From Vibrio agarilyticus (lineage in GTDB: Bacteria > Pseudomonadota > Gammaproteobacteria > Enterobacterales > Vibrionaceae), in the NCBI RefSeq assembly GCF_012641465.1, contig NZ_JABAIK010000005.1:124001-188000 (forward strand): a DNA stretch of 64,000 nt, written 5' to 3'. A program made the position numbers and the translations under genes. Shown here piece by piece: positions 35,309 through 44,283 of this stretch; the first letter of the stretch is position 1, and every line of letters begins with the position of its first letter. The notes under the pieces were generated by a model. It searched no databases, was not told the origin of the DNA, and saw only the letters and a list, made by a program, of their open reading frames with translations.

Positions 35309-36850
35309 CTAGCGCCTGATAACGGTTCGGTAGACCAGCAATGCAGTTATCACTAACAGCAGTGGATAACGCGCACTTTCTAAAGCAAAACCGAGATACC
35401 CCGCGTATCCAACCGAATAACTCAGTAAGGTTAAAAGGCTAAATACAGCTGCATTCAACAGCGCAATAGCCCACAAATGACGCGTTGTAAAATGGGTTGT
35501 TCCGGTTTCAAGCTCTTCGGTAAAATCAGTCAATCCAACATAACAGCGTAAAAATGGGGCTGTCACAGTTAACACGAATAATACGCCGCCCCACACAATG
35601 AAATTAGGTGATAACCAGAAATAATTGGCTACGAAAGTGGCAAGCATAAGTACAAACCAAACTTCCCAACTTGCTAACACAGTGGCGAAAGGCGTTTCTG
35701 ATGCCCGCTCCAATTTATGAATATGCCACGCAACCAGCGCACCCAAAGCGATTCCAGCGAATCCATCAATTAAGAAAAAGTTACCAGCAACAACCGATGC
35801 TGTGAAATAGCCTAATATGATGAATACCATGCCGAGCACATTGATATTAAGCCATGACCATGACTTTATCTGAGCCAGCATAATAGCGAGCGCAGTCATT
35901 ACCGCCATAATCACAGATGGCATTTGGTACCCTTGACTCGGCACATGCGGAGTGATGCCAAAATACGTCCATGGCGGCGCTGCTGTGAAACCAAATTGAG
36001 CGACTAATCCTATTAGCGATGCTATGGTGCATGCATAAATCAGTTTTAATGTGTGGGAAGCGCCAAACTTGCTCAGCGCGCTGGGAATCAACAACACCAG
36101 CCACAAAGGTAAGCTTATGATAGCCGCCACGTAGGCGGCTATCATGCGTATATCGCTATGGTAAACATCAAAGCGCCATTGGCTCAGTTCAGTTTGATGA
36201 AGCTTAGACGCTTTTGACACCGTATTTTCCATATAGAAAACCGTGGCGGTGGGCAATGGCGTAAACCACGCAACAATTTGAGACCATTTGTCAGGATAAC
36301 GATACTCGTCGGCCTTCACCTTTTGTGGGTTGATGATTAAAGCGTCTTGTGTTTCTCTGCCAAAATGCTCAGCGGTGTTGACTGGTAAACTATGACCACC
36401 AAAGCGATTGATGTTTTGATAGGCGTATGCGGGACTAACGGGCGTGCAATAGTAATATGCCGCTTTGCCATCATGGGCAATGAGGTATTGCGCTGTTACA
36501 GCAAGCCCTGCTTCCTCCCACGTTTCTCGCTCCGCGGTCCAAGCAGGATCTTCGCTTGAAATGATTGTGCCCCCCGGCAAAGATAAGCGCTTGGTCAGCA
36601 ACTCATCAATCAATACAATTTGATTGTCGAGCTTAATCAGACAAACCGCTCCCTTAACTGATGCGGGCAATGGGGGTTCTTTTATTTCCTCGACGGGTCT
36701 GGATAACGAAATGGGCTCACCAAAGGATGACGTGGCACTTAGCATCAATACAAGCATCACGCTTAAGGCACTGAACCTGTATAACGCATATAGACGTTGA
36801 ATATTTTTGTGTTTAAGCCTCATTTCGCGATTTTTCACATCATTTTCCAT
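35309..36850 (-). CDS. Nudix hydrolase fused to a degenerate PAP2-like membrane domain
   Basis: A 513-residue inner-membrane protein. A helix at about 27-44 may be a signal anchor. A Nudix domain follows with a perfect Nudix box at 94-116 (G-x5-E-x7-RETWEEAGL), so it probably cleaves a nucleoside diphosphate-linked or pyrophosphate substrate outside the cytoplasm. From about residue 245 there are eight or more helices. Part of this region (PSQGYQMPSVIMAVMTA, then ASVVAGNFFLIDGFAGIALG) has the spacing of a PAP2 phosphatase, but the PSGH histidine and the second catalytic histidine are not visible. Vibrio relatives are labelled Nudix/PAP2 bifunctional; here the phosphatase half may be inactive. 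Confidence 0.75.
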   Translation of the reverse strand: MENDVKNREMRLKHKNIQRLYALYRFSALSVMLVLMLSATSSFGEPISLSRPVEEIKEPPLPASVKGAVCLIKLDNQIVLIDELLTKRLSLPGGTIISSEDPAWTAERETWEEAGLAVTAQYLIAHDGKAAYYYCTPVSPAYAYQNINRFGGHSLPVNTAEHFGRETQDALIINPQKVKADEYRYPDKWSQIVAWFTPLPTATVFYMENTVSKASKLHQTELSQWRFDVYHSDIRMIAAYVAAIISLPLWLVLLIPSALSKFGASHTLKLIYACTIASLIGLVAQFGFTAAPPWTYFGITPHVPSQGYQMPSVIMAVMTALAIMLAQIKSWSWLNINVLGMVFIILGYFTASVVAGNFFLIDGFAGIALGALVAWHIHKLERASETPFATVLASWEVWFVLMLATFVANYFWLSPNFIVWGGVLFVLTVTAPFLRCYVGLTDFTEELETGTTHFTTRHLWAIALLNAAVFSLLTLLSYSVGYAGYLGFALESARYPLLLVITALLVYRTVIRR

Positions 36851-36868
36851 TGGACCTGATTAACCCAG

Positions 36869-37260
36869 TATCGCCAAACAGTTTGACACTCTAGACAGAT
36901 GAACGAGGAACAAAGCCTCTATACCCAAGTAACCTCAAGATGCATGGTTCAGCGAGAATGACTTGGTTTGTCAGTGAGGCGAGGATTTGAAGATTGAGTG
37001 GCTCTCAATCGAAAATCGTCAACAAAGCTGATGAGCCAAGACAGCTCGCCCTTTGGGAGCCAATCACTGAACCGATAGCGGCGTTAAACAACTTGAAAAT
37101 AGACTCGCTATTTCGCTGCGTTGTTTGCCTTGCTCTCAGCTCAGTGAGCCGGCTCTGAATCCAGCATCTTGAGGTCACTTGGGTATAAATATAGATAAAC
37201 TATATGATTACGTTTATGAGAACCCGTCAGAAATGCTGCAACTTCAAATGGGCGGGTACA
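36869..37260 (+). repeat. ERIC-like repeat interrupted by a miniature element
   Basis: 36869-36919 aligns with the first 51 bp of the ERIC-like repeat at 27090 (both end CAAAGCCTC), and 37188-37260 aligns with its right half (ATAGATAAACTAT, then GCTGCAACTTCAAATGGGCG). The 268 bp between are the element at 36920-37187. The interrupted repeat explains the whole gap between the Nudix and DUF2306 genes. Confidence 0.75.
36920..37187. mobile_element. MITE-like element, 268 bp with 24-bp terminal inverted repeats
   Basis: The ends (36920-36943 and 37164-37187) are inverted repeats matching at 23 of 24 positions, beginning TATACCCAAGT. No transposase is encoded inside. The terminal TATA would be compatible with TA target duplication, as in IS630/Tc1-type elements. 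Related ends occur at 3854-3894 and 57629-57648. It interrupts an ERIC-like repeat. Confidence 0.75.
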
Positions 37261-37269
37261 AACCAGAAG

Positions 37270-37653
37270 CTAAAATAACCAGCCATGCATTAAACGCCCC
37301 GGCGTCAGAGCCAACGCGCCAGCCAATATCACCCCTCCTAGATATACTCCAACCATGTTGAACTTGTGCGCTCGAATATGGCCATGACGAGCACACCACA
37401 ATGCTATCAATATCGAATAAATTGTGAATACACTGAGTAAATGAATATAGCCGAAATGATCGAACAATGTTGGCCCGACTTTAGCGCTCATAAAAAGGCT
37501 CACTATCGACGTAAATAGAAGCAGCGCCATATAAACTCTGCCTAACATTTTATGAGCTTGTGTTCCCTTAGGGTTAATGAGCAGATAAATCCCGATAAAA
37601 AAAGCAGGAAGTACAGTGAAAAGATGAACATAAGCGAGAGCTATGTAATTCAT
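37270..37653 (-). CDS. DUF2306-type membrane protein
   Basis: A 127-residue protein with four hydrophobic helices. The segments LAYVHLFTVLPAFFIGIYLL, HKMLGRVYMALLL and the late HKFNMVGVYLGG are the His/Arg-containing motifs of DUF2306 proteins. The role is unknown; the conserved histidines suggest possible heme or metal binding, which is inference. The stop codon lies 9 bp from the right end of the interrupted ERIC-like repeat. It stands alone between repeats. Confidence 0.7.
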   Translation of the reverse strand: MNYIALAYVHLFTVLPAFFIGIYLLINPKGTQAHKMLGRVYMALLLFTSIVSLFMSAKVGPTLFDHFGYIHLLSVFTIYSILIALWCARHGHIRAHKFNMVGVYLGGVILAGALALTPGRLMHGWLF

Positions 37654-37666
37654 TATTTATCTCCAT

Positions 37667-37782
37667 CATACTTGAAACTGAAGATGCGTTAGTTTCACTC
37701 ATTCGCTTCAATCAGCGGGTCATCAATATTGATGAGGTCCTAATAGATTGTAGAGTTCTTGCAACTTCAAGTGCGACGGGCA
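37667..37782. repeat. Diverged ERIC-like repeat
   Basis: Starts ATACTTGAAACTGAAGATGC and ends GCAACTTCAAGTGCGACGGG, which resemble the ends of the other ERIC-like copies; the inside is not alignable by eye. It lies between the DUF2306 and GNAT genes. Confidence 0.45.
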
Positions 37783-37788
37783 TTGCCG

Positions 37789-38256
37789 TTAATCAACCGG
37801 TTTACGCAGCCAATGAATGTGATGGCCAAACCCCTGTTGCTGATAAAATTGCTGCGCTGTTTGATTGAATGCCCATACTTCGACAAAAATCTGTTTGACC
37901 CCATAACCAATAAATCGCGACTCGATTTTGTGAAACAGTGCTTGTGCCACGCCTTTTTGACGAAATCGGGGCTCAACATAGAGTTCATCCACACTCCCCA
38001 TTAAGACTGCTTTACTCACTGTAGACACTAATTCACAAAAATGGCCGGTAATGAAACCAATTATATGATCCCCCTCTCTTGCGACAAAAACGAGACACTC
38101 AGGATCGTCAAGGTAGCGAGCAATACTCTTTTCTTGCTCAATCTCTTGCGCCGTTTTAAATTGGTCCGGAGCTTGAAGGTGATGCTCTTCATGTAAGTCA
38201 AACATCAGTTGGTTTAATGTCTCTAAATCGCTGTACTGCGCTGCTTGAATGATCAT
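37789..38256 (-). CDS. GNAT-family N-acetyltransferase
   Basis: About 155 residues from the ATG at 38256 (AAGGAAG five bases upstream). The fold is that of a single-domain GNAT: beta strands around ECLVFVAREGDHIIGFITGHF, then the acetyl-CoA loop VEPRFRQKGVAQALFHKIE (motif Q/R-x-x-G-x-A). The C-terminal half reads KQIFVEVWAFNQTAQQFYQQ, followed by GFGHHIHWLRKP. The substrate is unknown. No partner gene is obvious: prpE lies 208 bp further along in the same direction but is the end of another operon. Confidence 0.85.
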   Translation of the reverse strand: MIIQAAQYSDLETLNQLMFDLHEEHHLQAPDQFKTAQEIEQEKSIARYLDDPECLVFVAREGDHIIGFITGHFCELVSTVSKAVLMGSVDELYVEPRFRQKGVAQALFHKIESRFIGYGVKQIFVEVWAFNQTAQQFYQQQGFGHHIHWLRKPVD

Positions 38257-38464
38257 GAAAGCTTCCTTTAATGCCCAATACTGATACGCTGGCAACCACA
38301 TTTGTCTGCCAGCGTCTTAGGTAAAACCGTCACATCATATCAATGAAAATAAGCGTTCAACAATCACATAAAAAGAAAGGCCAGCAGCATGAGTTCGGGA
38401 GGAAACCCACGCAGCGGCCAAATTCATAAGACAATGACAGGGTCTGTTGACCTTTCGTACTGAT

Positions 38465-40366
38465 TTAACACGTCTCTTTTGGGGATGTTGTTCTGTCGAG
38501 CACCCTTTCAATTTCATTGATGCTAGTGGGATCATCAATTGTCGAAGGCACGCTATAACGCTCTCCATCAGCAATTTGACGAATCGTTCGACGTAAAATT
38601 TTACCAGAGCGCGTTTTCGGCAATCTATCGACCACCATCGCCTGTTTAAAGCAGGCCACGGCACCAATTTCGTCGCGTACTTTATGAATTAACTCTCCAG
38701 CCAATAAACGCTCATCCATCTTAACCCCATCTTTCAGTACGACGAATCCGATAGGCAACTGTCCCTTGAGCTCATCGTGGACACCAATAACAGCGCACTC
38801 TGCCACCGCCGGATGCGCACCAACAATTTCTTCCATCTCACCGGTTGATAAACGATGCCCCGCTACATTAATCACATCATCAATGCGTCCCATAATGAAA
38901 AGGTACCCCTCTTCATCGAGATAGCCACCATCACCTGACACATAATAACCGGGGAATTGACTCAGATATCCCGACTCAAATCGGTCATGGTTACGCCAAA
39001 TCGTTGGTAAGCAGCCCGGTGGTAATGGCCTCTTTAACGCAACATATCCCTGTTGATTTATTGCAGCCGATTCACCAAGTTCGTTTAAAATCGCCACATC
39101 AAAACCCGGAATCGGTTTGGTCGCTGAGCCCGCTTTGATTGGTAATCTTTCAATTCCGGTGGGATTGCCAGCAATAGCCCACCCTGTTTCGGTTTGCCAC
39201 CAATGGTCAATTACGGGCTTTGCTGTCTTTTCTTCAACCCAATGCAGAGTCGGAGGATCAAGTCGCTCTCCTGCCATAAAAATCGCCTGAAGTGAGCTCA
39301 AATCGTATTCGGCAAGCGCACGTCCTTCAGGGTCTTCTTTCTTGATCGCTCGAAATGCAGTTGGCGCAGAAAACAACACATTAACGCGGTGTTCTTGGCA
39401 TACTCGCCAAAAGGCACCGGGATCAGGAGTGCGAACCGGCTTACCTTCAAACAGCACTGTGGTGCAGCCATGAATGAGTGGTGCATAAATGATGTAGGAA
39501 TGGCCGACCACCCAGCCAACGTCTGATGCGGCCCAAAAAACGCCGTTTTGAGGCACGTTGTAGACAGCTGTCATCGAGTATTTTAATGCAACCGCATGAC
39601 CGCCATTATCTCGCACCACCCCTTTAGGTTTACCTGTGGTGCCTGAGGTATAGAGTATATAAAGAGGGTCTGTTGCCAACACTGGGACGCAATCATGCGG
39701 CGCAGCATTCTGAAAAGCCGTTTGCCAATCCACATCACGCGCCCCATCAAGCTCCGCTTCACACTGCGGCCGCTGCAATACGATCACGTTATTCGGCTTC
39801 CAGCGACTCTCCATAATGGCTTTATCGACCAAAGGCTTGTATGGCAAAACTTTGGTCACTTCAATACCGCAGGAGGCGGTTATCACCACTTTAGGTTCGG
39901 CATCTTCAATACGAACAGCGAGCTCACTCGGCGCAAAACCACCAAACACGACCGAATGAATGGCGCCAAGGCGCGCGCATGCGAGCATCGCCATTGCTGC
40001 TTCGGGGATCATCGGCATATAGATAACAACTCTATCCCCTTTTTGAACGCCAAGTTCTGCCAACATGCCCGCGACTTTTGCCACTTGGTCGCGCAATTTT
40101 AAATAGCTGTAACGCTGCTTAACGCCGGTGACAGGAGAGTCGTAAATCAGTGCGATGGCGTCGCCTCGACCTTGTTCAATATGATAGTCCAGAGCCAGCC
40201 ACGAAGTATTCATTACGCCATCGGGAAACCAGCGCTCTATTTCATTCGCATCGTTGGCTAAAATGGTCACGGGTGATTTATACCAATCTAGCGCCTGGGC
40301 TTGTTGTCGCCAAAACAGTTCCGGTTGGGTTTGTGCGTGTTGGTATTCGTTTTGATAATCAGACAT
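38465..40366 (-). CDS. prpE: Propionyl-CoA synthetase PrpE
   Basis: Activates propionate to propionyl-CoA with ATP, the first step of the 2-methylcitrate route. About 633 residues from the ATG at 40366 (GGGAG seven bases upstream). Adenylate-forming motifs are YTSGTTGKPKGVV, WWQTETGWAIAG, SGDGGYLDEEGYLFIMGRIDDVINVAGHRLSTGE and the C-terminal PKTRSGKILRR, whose lysine is the residue acylated in this family. The start overlaps prpF by 8 bp, and it is the last gene of the operon. Confidence 0.95.
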   Translation of the reverse strand: MSDYQNEYQHAQTQPELFWRQQAQALDWYKSPVTILANDANEIERWFPDGVMNTSWLALDYHIEQGRGDAIALIYDSPVTGVKQRYSYLKLRDQVAKVAGMLAELGVQKGDRVVIYMPMIPEAAMAMLACARLGAIHSVVFGGFAPSELAVRIEDAEPKVVITASCGIEVTKVLPYKPLVDKAIMESRWKPNNVIVLQRPQCEAELDGARDVDWQTAFQNAAPHDCVPVLATDPLYILYTSGTTGKPKGVVRDNGGHAVALKYSMTAVYNVPQNGVFWAASDVGWVVGHSYIIYAPLIHGCTTVLFEGKPVRTPDPGAFWRVCQEHRVNVLFSAPTAFRAIKKEDPEGRALAEYDLSSLQAIFMAGERLDPPTLHWVEEKTAKPVIDHWWQTETGWAIAGNPTGIERLPIKAGSATKPIPGFDVAILNELGESAAINQQGYVALKRPLPPGCLPTIWRNHDRFESGYLSQFPGYYVSGDGGYLDEEGYLFIMGRIDDVINVAGHRLSTGEMEEIVGAHPAVAECAVIGVHDELKGQLPIGFVVLKDGVKMDERLLAGELIHKVRDEIGAVACFKQAMVVDRLPKTRSGKILRRTIRQIADGERYSVPSTIDDPTSINEIERVLDRTTSPKETC

Positions 40367-41570
40367 TGGCTTTCTCCCTTTCGACATGCATGCTTGAGCG
40401 TGGTACATAAACTGAGCCGGACATCAAAACTCTTGCGCTTCGACGCATACTGGCTTTTTCTACCCACCACAAGCCCTCTTTCACGCAGCTTTTCGCCCCC
40501 ACTTTTAACGTACCTGAAGGATGACCAAAGGTGATGGTCTCTCGCTCACTACCGCCTGCAACCAAATTGACCAAAGTACCAGGAATGCTTGCTGCCACCG
40601 CAATCGCAACGGCGGCAGTGCCCATCATGGCGTGGTGTAACTGGCCCATTGAGACGGCGCGTACTAAGATATCGACCTCATCCTTATCTACCGTTTTACC
40701 ACTTGATGTTTGATAGATTTGTGGCGGCGAAACAAAGGCCACTTTGGGTGTATGAAGCCGCTGACCTCCTTCATCCAATGCCTCAATTAGGCCCATTTTA
40801 AGCGCGCCATAACGACGAATTTGCTCTAACCTTGCCAGTGCATTTGCATCATGATTAATGTCGCTTTGTCCCTCGACACCATGAAACCCGACTTCGGCGG
40901 CATCGACAAACACGGTGGGAATGCCAGCGTTGATCAGTGTGGCGCAAATCGTCCCCATCTCGGGGATCTCAAGCGCATCGATCAAATTACCGGTCGGAAA
41001 CACCTCGCCGGGTTTTCCAGCTGGCGCGATAAAATCAACCGCAAGCTCGGCAGCAGGAAATGCGACACCATCGAGCATAAAATCACCGGTCTCATCAACT
41101 TCGCCTTGTTTCATGGGCACTTCAACCACGAGAGTTTGTTCAATATTGGCTTGCCAAATACGCACTGCCACAACACCATTTTCAACCAAACGACTTGAGT
41201 CAATCAGACCACTGTGAATCGCAAAAGGGCCCACTGCCGCGGTCAGGTTGCCGCAATTACCGCTCCAATCAACATGAGGAGAACCAATAGAGACTTGACC
41301 AAAGAGGTAGTCGACATCGTGGTCAGGTCGAGTACTCTTAGCCACAATCACGACTTTACTGGTACTGGATGTTCCGCCCCCCATACCATCAATCTGCTTG
41401 CCATATGGATCCGGGCTTCCAATGACGCGTTGAAAAAATTCATCTCGCGCCGCGCCACTTCGCTGAGCTTCGATCGGCAAATCCGTTTGTTTAAAAAACA
41501 CCCCTTTACTGGTGCCGCCTCGCATATAGGTAGCCGCGACTTTGACTCGACCATGATTTAGATTACTCAT
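40359..41570 (-). CDS. prpF: 2-Methylaconitate isomerase PrpF
   Basis: A 403-residue isomerase of the PrpF/AcnD-accessory family with a two-lobed diaminopimelate-epimerase-like fold. It converts the 2-methylaconitate isomer made by AcnD so that aconitase can finish the step. Motifs are YMRGGTSKGVFF at the N terminus, GGTSSTSKVVIV, HVDWSGNCGNLTAAVGPFAI (with the conserved Cys) and GHPSGTLKVGA. It overlaps acnD by 4 bp (ATGA) and prpE by 8 bp, showing tight coupling. Confidence 0.95.
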   Translation of the reverse strand: MSNLNHGRVKVAATYMRGGTSKGVFFKQTDLPIEAQRSGAARDEFFQRVIGSPDPYGKQIDGMGGGTSSTSKVVIVAKSTRPDHDVDYLFGQVSIGSPHVDWSGNCGNLTAAVGPFAIHSGLIDSSRLVENGVVAVRIWQANIEQTLVVEVPMKQGEVDETGDFMLDGVAFPAAELAVDFIAPAGKPGEVFPTGNLIDALEIPEMGTICATLINAGIPTVFVDAAEVGFHGVEGQSDINHDANALARLEQIRRYGALKMGLIEALDEGGQRLHTPKVAFVSPPQIYQTSSGKTVDKDEVDILVRAVSMGQLHHAMMGTAAVAIAVAASIPGTLVNLVAGGSERETITFGHPSGTLKVGAKSCVKEGLWWVEKASMRRSARVLMSGSVYVPRSSMHVEREKANV

Positions 41571-44272
41571 TGGCGCACCTCGGCTTCACAATTGACCTCA
41601 TCACTAAGTTTACTTGTGGTACTGAGCACCTCACCAAGGGCCGATGCGCGATTCGTGTTACTCTCTTTTTCGGCATGCCCTACCAAAAAATCGTGCGCAA
41701 ATCGCTGCAGTACACCTCCAGCTTGATATACCGCTAATTCATCTTCTGTATCGAGACGGCATCGAACCAAAAATGATTCGGTGTCGCCGTTCGCGCGAGT
41801 AACATGAAGCGCGAGTGTTGCATTGGGATAAATGTCGCCCGAAACATCGAATGTTTCACTGCCATCAAGTGCCAAAGTATGGCGGTTAACACCATTAATA
41901 AACTGCAGCGGCAATACCCCCATACCAACAAGATTTGTTCGGTGAATACGCTCAAACCCTTCGGCGACAATCACTTCAACCCCAGCAAGCCTTACCCCTT
42001 TTGCGGCCCAATCTCGTGACGATCCTTGCCCGTAATCAGCACCGGCAATAATGATGAGCGGTTGACGCCGAGCCATATAGGTTTCAATCGCCTCCCACAT
42101 ACGCACAACATTGCCATCCGGTTGCAAGCGCGTTAATGACCCCTGGTGAATTTGTCCATTGGTACGCACCATTTCATTACACAATTTGGGGTTGGCTAAG
42201 GTTGCCCGCTGCGCAGTAAGATGGTCGCCACGATGGGTCGCATAAGAGTTAAAATCGACCGGATCTAAGCCCATTTTCGCTAAATATTCACCCGCAGAAC
42301 TGTCTGGCAAAATCGCATTTGAAGGCGAGAGATGATCGGTGGTGATATTGTCGCCAAGTATTGCCAGCGGCCTCATATTTGAGAGCGTCCGTTTGCCCGC
42401 TAACGCGCCTTCCCAGTACGGTGGACGACGAATATAGGTGCTGCTATCGCGCCAAGAGTACAAAGGGTTTACCTTCGCTTGCGCTGAAACATCATTAAAC
42501 ATTTCAACGTAGATTTGCTGAAATTGCTGCGGCTTAACCGCACGGCCAACCACGGCGTCAATCTCATCATCGCTCGGCCATATATCACGCAAATAAATCG
42601 GTTTACCATCGCAATTCATGCCGAACGCCTCGTTTTCAATATCAAATCGCATTGTCCCTGCGATGGCATACGCAACCACCAAAGGTGGCGAGGCCAAAAA
42701 GGCTTGTTTGGCGTGAGGATGAATTCGACCATCGAAATTTCGATTCCCAGAAAGAACCGCCGTAGTGTACAAATCACGTTCGATGATCTCGCGCTCGATC
42801 TCCTTCGCGAGAGCGCCACTCATGCCATTGCACGTGGTGCATGCATAACCGACAATACCAAAACCTAGTGCCTCAAGTTCGCTAAGTAGCCCCGCTTCTT
42901 GCAAATACAGCTTCGCCACTTTAGAGCCTGGAGCAAACGACGTTTTCACCCAAGGCTTTCGCGTTAAGCCAAGTTGGTTGGCTTTTTGAGCCAATAACCC
43001 TGCGGCAACAAGGTTACGCGGATTGCTGGTGTTTGTGCATGACGTAATTGCTGCAATGATCACCGCCGCATCGGGCATAAGCCCAGCCTCGGCTTGCCAA
43101 GGCGCCGCAATACCGCGCTGATTCAATTCTCGCGTTGGCAAACGGCGATGTGGATTGGATGGCCCTGCTAGGTTTCGTTCCACGTTCGATAAGTCAAACT
43201 CCAGCACCCGCGGATAATGCGCGTTTTTCAGCATATCGGCCCAAAGACCCACGGTTTTTGCGTAGGTTTCAACGAGTGCAACTTGCTGCGGTTCGCGTCC
43301 TGTGAGTTTTAGATAATCAATTGTTTGTTCATCGATATAAAACATGGCCGCACTGGCACCATATTCAGGCGTCATATTGGAAATTGTCGCGCGATCACCA
43401 ATCGACAATGCGCGTACGCCTTCGCCAAAAAACTCTAAAAAAGCCGAAACCACTTTTTGCTCGCGCAAAAATTCGGTCAGTGCAAGTACAATATCCGTTG
43501 CGGTGATCCCTTCTTGTCGTTGGCCAACAAGCCTGACACCAATGATATTTGGCATGCGCATCATTGATGGCCGCCCGAGCATCACGGTTTCAGCCTCAAG
43601 TCCTCCTACACCTAGAGCAATCACACCAAGCGCATCAACATGAGGAGTGTGGCTGTCGGTTCCGACGCAGGTATCCGGAAAGGCAACGCCACGTTCGCAC
43701 TGAATCACAGGTGACATTTTTTCTAGGTTGATTTGGTGCATAATGCCGTTCCCTGCGGGAATTACATTGACGTTTTCAAAGGCGGTTTTGCACCATTCAA
43801 TAAAATCGAAGCGATCGTGGTTACGACGCTCTTCAATGGCACGATTTCGCTCGAAGGCATCATGCTCAAAACCTGCGTGCTCGACTGCTAGTGAGTGGTC
43901 GACAATCAGCTGTGTTGGCACCACAGGGTTTACTTGCGCCGGATCGCCACCTTGACGCGCGATAGCATCTCGCAGGCCCGCCAAATCAACCAAAGCGGTT
44001 TGACCTAAAATGTCGTGGCACACCACGCGCGCCGGATACCACGGAAAATCCTCTTCTTGCTCATGATTGATGATTTGCTTTAAGCCTCGCTCACGCACCT
44101 CTGGCGCGCAGCGGCGCACCAACTGTTCTGCAAAGATTCGCGCGCTGTACGGCAGTGTTTGATAACTCCCTTGTTTAATCGCATTTACCGCAGATTCTAC
44201 ATCCACATAATCTAACCCTGTGCCGGGCAAGGGTTTTCGATACTCTGAATTGATTCGCTCCATCATACTCAC
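41567..44272 (-). CDS. acnD: Fe-S 2-methylcitrate dehydratase AcnD
   Basis: A 901-residue aconitase-family enzyme that dehydrates 2-methylcitrate. The [4Fe-4S] cysteines lie in AAITSCTNTSNPRN and YACTTCNGMSGALAKE. The N-terminal block (QGSYQTLPYSARIFAEQLVR) and the swivel domain (GADYGQGSSRDWAAKGVRLAGVE) are typical. The C-terminal tail is about 40 residues longer than I would expect for the family. AcnD needs PrpF, encoded next, and replaces the PrpD used by enterics. It starts 11 bp after prpC. Confidence 0.94.
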   Translation of the reverse strand: MSMMERINSEYRKPLPGTGLDYVDVESAVNAIKQGSYQTLPYSARIFAEQLVRRCAPEVRERGLKQIINHEQEEDFPWYPARVVCHDILGQTALVDLAGLRDAIARQGGDPAQVNPVVPTQLIVDHSLAVEHAGFEHDAFERNRAIEERRNHDRFDFIEWCKTAFENVNVIPAGNGIMHQINLEKMSPVIQCERGVAFPDTCVGTDSHTPHVDALGVIALGVGGLEAETVMLGRPSMMRMPNIIGVRLVGQRQEGITATDIVLALTEFLREQKVVSAFLEFFGEGVRALSIGDRATISNMTPEYGASAAMFYIDEQTIDYLKLTGREPQQVALVETYAKTVGLWADMLKNAHYPRVLEFDLSNVERNLAGPSNPHRRLPTRELNQRGIAAPWQAEAGLMPDAAVIIAAITSCTNTSNPRNLVAAGLLAQKANQLGLTRKPWVKTSFAPGSKVAKLYLQEAGLLSELEALGFGIVGYACTTCNGMSGALAKEIEREIIERDLYTTAVLSGNRNFDGRIHPHAKQAFLASPPLVVAYAIAGTMRFDIENEAFGMNCDGKPIYLRDIWPSDDEIDAVVGRAVKPQQFQQIYVEMFNDVSAQAKVNPLYSWRDSSTYIRRPPYWEGALAGKRTLSNMRPLAILGDNITTDHLSPSNAILPDSSAGEYLAKMGLDPVDFNSYATHRGDHLTAQRATLANPKLCNEMVRTNGQIHQGSLTRLQPDGNVVRMWEAIETYMARRQPLIIIAGADYGQGSSRDWAAKGVRLAGVEVIVAEGFERIHRTNLVGMGVLPLQFINGVNRHTLALDGSETFDVSGDIYPNATLALHVTRANGDTESFLVRCRLDTEDELAVYQAGGVLQRFAHDFLVGHAEKESNTNRASALGEVLSTTSKLSDEVNCEAEVRQ

Positions 44273-44283
44273 CTCAACGCGTT

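Noticed and set aside
38335-38464. Terminator after prpE
   Set aside because: Only a weak 4-bp stem (GGTC/GACC) without T-tract was found.
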